A stretch of DNA of 64,000 nt, from assembly GCA_916613615.1 (NCBI GenBank), contig OU744727.1, forward strand, positions 15,880,093 through 15,944,092. Reading direction: 5' to 3'. The notes beneath the pieces were generated by a model. The model did no database searches. It saw nothing but the letters and a program-made list of their open reading frames with translations, and was not told the DNA's origin. The stretch is from Steromphala cineraria. Its lineage: Eukaryota; Mollusca; Gastropoda; Trochida; Trochidae. Within the stretch, counting starts at the first letter, position 1. The number at the start of each line of letters is the position of its first letter. This document shows positions 1 to 9,600 of the stretch, piece after piece. A program made the position numbers and the translations under genes.

Positions 1-224
1 CCTGTCTAAAATGACTATTCTATCAGTGACTGAAATAAGACCTGTTTAAAATGAATAAGACCTGTTCAGAATGACTATTCTATCAGTGTAGGAAATTAGA
101 CCTGTCTAAAATTACTATTCTGTCAGTACGGGTATACGAAATAAGACTCGTCCAGAATAACTATTCTATCAGTGTCTGAAATAGACCTGTTCATTATGAC
201 TATTCTATCAGTGTATGAAATAAC
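1..224. repeat. ~40-bp tandem repeat (minisatellite), cut by window edge
   Basis: About six imperfect units of roughly 40 bases, each built around ACCTGTYYARAATGACTATT followed by CTATCAGTG and a GAAATA tail. One unit is cut to about 20 bases and another is lengthened by a few bases. The array starts at or before base 1. It lies downstream of the last visible exon of the minus-strand gene, so it is probably in an intron of that gene. Confidence 0.85.
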
Positions 225-640
225 GCCTGCCCGAACGGCCTGTGATCCTTGCTATTTATTCTGGTCTGGTTTTAACAGGAATTTTGAAAACATCATACCT
301 TTTGGCTTTATTCATACGTTTATTTCATACACTGACATAGTATGATATTTCAAATTGTTAGAATAGGCTAATCACTGCATTTAAATTCTAATGTACTGTG
401 AGTCTTCTGAAATAATAATACTTTTCTAGTTCTCTCAACAGTTTTGATAAAATGTCTTACGTAGACGAATTTCTGTGAAGAAAGCATACACAAATCAAAC
501 AAAATATACAACAATAGTACAACAATTGTACAGAGGACAAAACCTAAACACTGATAGGTATGATTACAGTTACACTAAATCTGGTACTGTGAATCTATGA
601 AGTACATGTATATGAAAAAACAAGAAATGATAACACCTAC
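225..640. other. No exon seen; probable intron of the minus-strand gene
   Basis: AT-rich sequence between the tandem repeat and the last visible exon. I see no further exon with fitting splice sites. Because exon 11 ends in a good donor in phase 1, the gene must continue to the left, so this is most likely intron. Confidence 0.6.
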
Positions 641-676
641 CTCTTCCACTCTCAGGAGATTCTGCTTCTTTGGCAC
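641..676 (-). CDS. Exon 11 of the unrecognised gene (last in window)
   Basis: 36 bases between ATCAAG and AGAG/GTAGGT, encoding GAKEAESPESGR. The frame fits exon 10, and the phase-1 end requires more exons to the left of the window. The short size makes it less certain than the others. Confidence 0.72.
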
Positions 677-3600
677 CTTGATAGAAAGAATGAGCAAGCT
701 AGGTTACCATCTAAACTGACACAATTATTTGTTTGACAAGAGTGTTTGATTAGCTTAATTATGATTTGTAAAAAATTTAGATTCAATCTCAAAGTTAAAG
801 TACAACACCAACAGCTGTATATCAATAATGAACATGTACAATGTGTAATACTAAATCAAGAACATTTTGAGCAAGAAAATTAATTTTTATCCAAAATAAT
901 GTTTGTAATGTAAAGACTTTACCTATATCACTGAGAACTGCACTGGCTCTTGACATGACTCGATCCATGATTTCCTGAATCTTGCGGTCAGCATCTGACA
1001 CACTGGAATTGAGGGAGTTTGAAGTTAGGAAACATGTATCAATGACTTACATGATAGTAAACTTAATCAGTCAAATCAATCAATGTAAGACTAGGATCAC
1101 ATCTAAACATCAGAAATATTCCATGACTGACAATAACCATAGATGAAGGGGACTGCTGATATGTTACATCTATTTTTAACGTAAGGCCTTTTTAGGATCA
1201 CCGTAGTGCTTTGTGAAAGGAGGTCATGTAATATAAATGTATTTACAGCCCAAGACCTTATGACCTGGAACTTTGTAAAGTTTAAAATATACCAAAAAAT
1301 TTATCAGGTTACTACTACATAATTACCACTAAAAAATTACACATAAATTAAAACAGAATATGTAAAAAATATAAGTACTCACATTCCAGTCCTTGACTGG
1401 TCTCTCAAGGATGAGATGATCTCGTCTACTGATCGTTCTGACCTGGGGCGTGACGTAGCACCTGACTCATCCTCAGTATCTTTGACAGACAGCTTGCCCT
1501 TGCCTTTCTCTGTTGAAACATCATTTATATAAACTCAATGTTGATATCTTTTCAGGTCATGAGGCAAGGCATGATCACAAACTCATGAAGTGCACAAGTA
1601 AATCAATGGACAAGGCCCCAGCAGTTTTCACAATCTACTTATTCATTTTCTTGTATCACAAAAGATTGATTAATGAAATGTTTGAAGATAATACATCTGT
1701 ATAAACTTGTATTCATTGGGAGAAATTTGAGTGAGTGAGAGAGTTATTGTCTAGTGCTCCTTGGGGCAATATTTCAGCGATTAGTAGACATGGGAGAGAT
1801 TACATGATTAAAAATTTTAAATAAACAAGCTTACTCCCCTTGTCAGAGTATATATTGTTATCTATAATAAACATGTTTTCATCATTAATACACAACAACA
1901 GGAAACAACAACTCAATATTAAGAATTCCCACCTTTGCCGGCACCTTTCTTGTCCTTCTTCTTTCCCTTGAGTCTGCGTGGAGTTACAGGCTTTTTAGTA
2001 GGCGCCGTCTCTTGGTCAGGGTCCAGTTGTCTGCGGAACAGAGGCTCTGCGTCGGCCGCACTGATCTTCTTGGCTTCTTCTAGCAGGTCCTGCACTGACT
2101 TCACCTGAAGTAAAGAAAACAAGACAACACAATCATCAATATCCTGGCCAAATTTGTTTTCATAATAGCTCCAAATATTTCATAAGTGTCCAAAACAAGG
2201 GCAATAACAACAAACATAACAAGTTCTTACACTAGTTTTTCTACTCTTCAAGTAAGGCTAAGAAAGTTATGGGTACCACACATTAACATTGGTTTATGAA
2301 TATATTAGCACTGGAAAAGGTACAAAATTGGAAAAGCATTGCCTTAAGCTAAAAATCGATCCACCATGATCATCAGTTCACCCCAACAGACATAACAAGT
2401 TCTTACACTAGATGTTCTACTCTTCAGATCAGCGTCCGACACACCGATCGCCGTCTCCACATTGTCCATATCCAAGTCCATGTCCTCTATCGCCTTGTCG
2501 TACTTGCTGAACACAGTGTCGTCAGGCAGACTGATAGGGGCACTCTTCAGAGAAGAAGGAATACTTCTCGCACTCTTCTGTCTGCTCATGTCTCCTTCGT
2601 CATCAGCTGGAATATAACATCAACATAGTCAACTAGTTATTCTCAGTAACATTGCTAAAATTATGTCACTGAAAATGAAATTATGGATTACAACTAAACA
2701 TGAATCAAGGGGTTCATCTCAGCATCACTGCCCAAAATCTGTCTTTGCACATCAGTGTACACTAAACTCTGCCTCTCTTCGGGTTAGGATAATTAAGAGC
2801 CCCCTATCATTTCCTCATCGCCATTTCAAGACGATTTTCATGAGTTTTCATTTATTGGTATGTCTGAACACTCATTAATTTAGAAGCTAAAGTAAGATAA
2901 ACATGATAAACAAATTTGGACACCCATTGTTACACAAAGTCTAAATAAATCTTTCAATTCATGAAGATGACTCATGCAAATTAAAATTCTACTATAGAGT
3001 AGAAATGACACAGATTTTTTTAAAATAATCTGAACGAATAGTAACATTCACTCTAAACTCACCTGTGGATCCGAGTTGTTTACGAGGACTTTTCCTCTTC
3101 AGGTATGAGGGTCTAGGTGGTGGCTTCTGTCTCTGACTAAATGCTACGTTCTGTATAGTTCCTGTCTGAGATAAAATGGCAGGCTTCTTCTTTGTCTCAG
3201 CCTCGGCCTTGGTGTCTTCCTCAAGTCGGTACATCTTCTCGTTGAGGACAATGCGTGGAATGTCGGTCTGGGGTGGTGGAGGGCTGGTGGGAGCTGCCTT
3301 GTTAGCCTAGAAATACAAGTCAAATATATAAAGAATTTTAAAGAAAATTCATTACAAGATACAGTCATGGGTCAAAAGTTTAATACATGAATAATAGTGA
3401 GTGAGTGATTGTTTAGTGCCGTTAGGGCAGGATTTCAGCCATAAGCAGTGCGACATGAATTATCAACAACATTTTAAACCAATTTATTTCATTAAACAAA
3501 ATCCTTTGATACCTCTTCTATTTCAAGCAGAGTTCTCTCCCCTTGTAACACCATGGCAACAGCTGGTTGACCCTTCATTACAACCTTTAAATCTTGAACT

Positions 3601-6600
3601 GTTCCACTGTAACATAAAATCAATTTGAAATTAGCGTGAATTTCGTACATATATTGCTACAATACTAAATTTTAAAATATTTTTCATGTCAATTCAAATC
3701 AAACAGCTACATTACCTTTGCCTTGTTGGAACAACTCCCATAGAAGACACATGTGGCTTCTTTAGATCTGAAAATAAAATAACATTAGTTGTCAATAGAT
3801 TAATAAGAACACAAAAAACACAATATATTTTAGAATTATTCAATTCAAACGTAAATCTAAGGTTAGTTCATTCTCCTACCCAAAATCATTAAATGTTATT
3901 CACATAAAGATATGTTTGACCCTTTGAACATAATATATTTGTATTGACTTAAAAGTTATTTTGTAAAATTGAACCAAATTGATTTTACTACCCCTTTAGA
4001 GATACCGCAAAGCTGACCTGTAGTTGTCACTGTCCTTTCCCTAGCGTAAGGAAACTTGCGCATCTTGTCGGGGGCTTCAGACCGAGGGGGTTTATCCAGT
4101 GGGTTGTAGGGCGGGATGTTGGGAATCAGCTGATACTGTTTCTGTAGATTGAACATAGCATAACTTACTCATGGTATATCATATATTTTTCAGAAACAAA
4201 GGATTTTATATCATGGTTGTTAGATATTGAAACTGTAACTTACATACAATTTTAATGATTTTATAGGATACCATTGTAACAGCAAAAATCTCAGCACCTG
4301 TGACAATTAAAATTTACAAAAAAAACATAGTGCCACTTGGAAAGGTGCACCCCAACAAAATTAATCTCTGAATGTAAGGCAACAGAGGTATTTTTAGCCT
4401 TCAATGTGATGAGGAAAGTTTTCATTGTATTTTTTAGCAGTATGAAATCTATGACAGATTCATGTGTATATGATACAGCTAGTTTTTAAAATCCAGCACA
4501 GATTTGATGCCTGCTAAAATTAGAGCCTAAAAATATCTATAGACATAACAAATAGAAGAAAAGAATGAAATTATTAAAATCTAAATATTTTAGATATTTA
4601 TAATACCTACCTCAACTTAACATAAGTTGCTATACTCACGTACTCGATGAGAAATGGACAATAACGCGAGAGTTTTCGAAAGAAGTCCCAGTAAGCTGCC
4701 CCAGCTCACTACGCGCGAGCGGGATTGTCCTATCCATGGAAAGAAAGTAGTCCAAAATCACTTCTTGGTATGAACCAAACAGCAGAAATCCAACGAAGTC
4801 CGTAGGGGAGGCCGGGCGGGAGTTTACCGTTAAGTTGAGGTAGGTATTATAAATATCTAAAATATTTAGATTTTAATAAATTTTAATCCTACCTCAACTT
4901 AACATAAGTTGCTACTGATCCGACAGCGGGGAGGAGGGAGGACGAGTCAGGCGTAGAACAGCAGGTCCCCAGAGACATCCTCCCAGAGGGGCGTCCGAGC
5001 AGCAGCTGCACAGAGAAGCAGACGGTGAACCCCATAGTGTCGCCAACAACGAAACAACTCAACAGGTGCATTAGTGAGAGGTAAAGAAGTAAAAGCGTTC
5101 AGCTTACCCTACTTGGACGTTGGGGCAGCTAGCTGTTGGGCTACCACCAACGGTCCAAAGGATTGCAGGCCCTCCACGTCCTCGACGGCTAGGTCCCGGA
5201 GGTAGTGGGAGGCAAAGACAGTGGTAGATCTCCAGAAGCAGCCCTCCATGATCGCTGAAACAGAGCAGTTACGGTGCAAGGCCATCGTAGACGCAAGTGC
5301 TCTGATTTCGTGAGGGTTGCTGGCGACAGGATGAGGCAGGCCGGAAGCGTCGTATGCAGCCAGGATGACGGACCGGAGCCACAGTGAGAGGGTGTTCTTG
5401 GTCACCTCTGTTGAAAGGAGGCCTCAGCCAGGGGCTCAAAGGGGGCTCCTCGGAGATACTTAAGGATGACGTTGAGGTCCCAGGCTGGCGGACGGAACTT
5501 CAGCTTCTGGTCCTCCAGCTTGAAAGACTTGAGGAGGGCCACCAACTCAGGAACCTTGGAGAATTTCCTGTCCGTCTTCACCGCGAGGACCGAGTTGAGA
5601 GCTGACAGGTAAGTAGCGATGGTCCCGCCCTTCAGGTGACGCTTCTGACGCAGATGAAGAAGGAAGTTCGCAACAAACTGAGGATCCACAGACATAGGGT
5701 CCCGACCGACGTTCCTGCAGTAAGTCTCAAAGGACGTCCACTTGTCGTCGTAGAGCGACCTCGTGGATACTCTGTGGGCCTTGGAAATGGCGTTGGCTAC
5801 ACGTCTGGAGTATCCCTTGGCGCGGAGTGATCTCTGAAGATGGTCCAGACGTGTAGATCGTACCTCTCTGGATCCGGATGGAACAGGTGACTGCGGATGT
5901 AGGAGTAGGTTTCGCCACTGAGGGAGCTGAAGAGGACTTCCTTCGGCGAGTTGAAGAAGATCGGGGAACCACCCTCTCGCTGGCCAGTAGGGCGCGACCA
6001 AAGTCAGTCGAAGGCGACGAGTGTTCTTGATCTTTGCGATGACTTTGGACAGGAGAATCGGAGGTGGAAAAGCGTACGCGTCCAGACTCTCCCACGACAA
6101 GGACATTGCGTCGACGGCCCACGCTGCTGGGTCCGGGAGAGGGGACACGTACACCGGAAGCTGGTGGTTCTGCTTCGTGGCGAACAGGTCTATGAGAGGG
6201 CGGTGGATCTGAGCGCCGATAAGAGCGAAGGCCTCCGGGTTGAGCATCCACTCCGTGGGCGACGGCTTGTCTGGTCTTGAGAGGGCGTCCGCGAGGACGT
6301 TCCTGCAGCCTGGAATATGACGAGCCCGGATGAGGATCTGATTGTCGTCCAGCAACTGGAAGAGCTGGAGGGCTTGATCTAGGAGCAGGGGAGAGCCCGT
6401 CGTTCCCTGGTTCTTTATAGTCCAAACGACTGTGGAGTTGTCCGAGGCCAGGAGAAGGCGGGAGCCTCGGAGAACCGGAAGCCAGTGGGACACGGCTAGG
6501 ATGACTGCCTGCATCTCTAGGCTGTTGGAGTGCCAGGACGTCTGAGGATGCGTCCAAATGCCTGCGGTGGTCTGCTCCCCGAGGTGGGCTCCCCAGCCTT

Positions 6601-9600
6601 GGAGGGAGGCGTCCACAAAAAGCTCCTGGTCGTGTTGAAGCTCGCGCAAAGAGACGCCTTCGCAGATGTTCGATCGCAGTGTCCACCATCGAAGATACTG
6701 GCTGAGGTGCGTTGGTAAGGGAATCCTGGAGGACGTGTCGTCCGACTGGATGAACGGCTTGAGGAACACCTGGAGCGGGCGGATCATCAGCCGACCTCGA
6801 AGCGTGAGGGCCTGGGCAGAGGTGAGGAGGCCTAGCAGCGCCTGCCACTCTCTGAGCCGTAGAGGAGACACCAGGGCTCGGTGGACAAAGGACTGGATCT
6901 TGATCCACCGGTCTGGAGGGACAAACAAGAGGCCTAGGTCTGTCCTGAAGCGTCCCCCGATGAAGGTGAGGTCCTGCAAAGGCGTGAGGTGGGACTTCTC
7001 CTTGTTGACGAGCCAACCCAGCTGGTGAAGCAGGCGGAGTGCAAACGCTGACTGTCTGTGTAGCACGTGTGACAACGGGTTGGACATGAGGCAATCGTCG
7101 ATGTACGGGTCGAAATGGATCCCTCTGAGATGGAGATATCGGCAGATGGGAGTGGTGATCCGTGTGAATAACCACGGGGCCGAGGAAATTCCAAACGGGA
7201 GGACGCTCCACTGATAGTGCTGGCCCTGGAAGATGAACCGGAGGAACTTCCTGTGAGGTGGATAGATCGGGACGTGGAGGTATGCGTCCTGCAGATCGAG
7301 GCTGATCATCCAATCCCCGGGGGACAGCTTGGAACGAAGGGTGTCGATGGAGACCATGCGGAAGTGAGACGGGGGCTCCATGAACATCTCGTTGAATGCC
7401 GCCATGTTGTGGATCATACGGAGCTTGGTGGAATTCTTCTTCGGTACCAGGAAGATTGGCGAGTAGAACCCTGGGGCGTGTTCGGGTCGCTGCACCAACT
7501 CCAGAGCGTTCTTGTCGAGAAGCGTCTTGATGTTGTCGGCTAGAAGAACACTCTGGGCTTCGGTATACTCTCGTGCCAGGGGAGTAGAGGTCACGGGAGG
7601 AGGACAGGACAGTGGTAGCTTGTAGCCTGTCCTCAGGATGTTGGTCACGTAGGGATCTTCTAGGACTTGCCAGTTGGGCCAGAAGGTCCCCAGTCTCCCG
7701 CCTACCGGAGTGCTGTACACCGGCACGACTGGGGGCGGGAGGGCCCAGTCGCGTAAGGCGTCGGTATCAACGTCTGGAGTAGGGGCGCTTGTTGCCTCTA
7801 CCTCCACGGCCTCTGGAGTTGTCCTTTCCTCTAGAGGCGTTGGAGCCCTGCCGCTGGTACTGGCTGGGGCCGGAACGGGAGGGCTGTTGCCGCGAGCGTT
7901 GGTGCTTGTAGAGCTTAGGTTGCGTGGAGGAGGTCTGGCGACGAAAAGACACCTGGTTGTTAACAAACATCAAGGTCTTGAAGGCGACTTCGGACTGTGC
8001 CACAGCGGCTTGCTCCTTGAAGACCTCTGGGATCTTCCCAGCGAAGAGGGTCGGCGCGGTGGGGGGAGCCTGAAGAAGAGGTTTCTTAAACTCGGTCTCC
8101 CAGGAGCACTGGTCCAGGAACCCAGCCCGTCTGAGGTGCACCGCAGAACCAAAACCGCAACGGACGGTATCAAAGATGTTGCGGAGGGTACGCCGCTGCC
8201 ACTGGAAGACTGTGGTCTGGTGGTCAAGCCTTGAGGGGTTGTCCAGGTCCAAGTCAGCCAGAAGGGCCTCTGTAGAAGACAGGAGCATGGAGAGGGGTCT
8301 GAAGGTCCTGCAGAAAGATGCCTCCATCGCAGCGATCTTGGCGTCCTGCACCTTGTAGGCATGGGCCAGAGGAGAGGCGAGGCGGCCGATGGCGTCGTCC
8401 AAAGAGGCGGCCTTGTCGTACCTGCTTAAGGAGTGGACCTGCAGAGGAGCTGCAGGCTTGGAAGACTTGAGTGAGGAAGAGATGGAGAGCTTAGAGAAGT
8501 CGTCCTCCAACGAGGCGACACCATCTAGGACGTCCGGGTTGGGCGGAAGCATCACATCCGGGTCCTCACGTACGGTGTGGATGGAGGCAGACTCGCCGGG
8601 GGAAGTGCCCTGAGGAAGCCGGTCCGCGATCCACTCGGGGATCAACCGCAGAGTAAGGTAGGTGGCGTTGTCATCCTCCTCCTCGTCGCAGTCGGGGTTA
8701 AAGTCTTCCTCTCTGTCCGGGTCTGAAGGGGGAAGCTTCTTCCTGGACGACCTGGGAGTCTTAGGAGGCGTACGTGGAGGCGTAGGGTCCTGGCGCCGAG
8801 AACGGTGGGACGACGACGTCTCCTTGGAGGACGAGCGGGAGTGCCTACGCACCGGGCTGCGAGAGCGGGAGGGCGTAGAGGAGCGTATGCGGCGCCGCTG
8901 ACGGCGAGGAGATTTGCTCCGGGAACGAAGAGGGGACCTGGAGTGTCTGGAGGGACAGCGTCCCCTAGGGGGTGAAGGCGAAGGGCGCCGGCGCTGGCGC
9001 TGGTCGGAGCGCTGGTGCTCGATGCGCTGGTCACGATGGCGCTGGTCCTGGCGCTGGTCCTGGCGCTGGTCCTGGCGCTGAGCGTTGCGCTGCTCCTGGC
9101 GCTGGTCGTTGCGCTGGTCCTGGCGCTGGTCGTTGCGCTGGTCCTGGCGCTGGTCAATGCGCTGGTCGATGCGCTGGTCGTTGCGCTGGTCCTGGCGCTG
9201 GTCCTGGCGCTGGTTCTGGCGCTGGTCCTGGCGGTGGTAAGAACGCTGATCCTGGCGCTGGTCCTGAAGCTGGTCTGAAGGAGGTGGGAGACGAGCAGCC
9301 AAGGCCTTGTCCAGCATGGAGAGGACGGCTTGTTCCAGGCCCAGAGGGACGGCATCAGAAGGAGGAGGCGTAGGGTTCCTGGGAGGCGTAGGATCCCTGG
9401 GAGGCGTAGGGTCCCTCGGGGGTGTAGGATCCCTGGGAGGCGTGGGAGCTCGTGGGGGATCCTGCACAGGAGGTGGAGGCGTCAGCGAGTGGCGAGGGGA
9501 GGTGGACGACATCGAGGTGCGGCGGAGGCGCTGAAGAAAACGCTTCTGGCGAGCAGCCGCGAAGAGCAGGAAGTCCGAGGGTGAGAGAGGACGGCACTCG

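Larger units (their letters stand above)
677..4570. other. Introns between exons 3 and 11, nothing else seen
   Basis: The stretches between the listed exons (677-922, 1003-1382, 1510-1932, 2105-2406, 2607-3062, 3307-3512, 3607-3715, 3768-4017, 4142-4570) are AT-rich intron. Apart from the decayed exon-7 copy I see no repeat or second gene in them. Confidence 0.75.

Noticed and set aside
4606..4890. A separate short MITE or second DIRS fragment beside the main element
   Set aside because: The pieces fit exactly as the 3' terminal repeat, spacer and internal complementary region of the one DIRS element.
5395..5415. A spliceosomal intron at the recombinase break
   Set aside because: There is no extra sequence between the two halves; coding sequence is missing and the frame changes, so this is a deletion.
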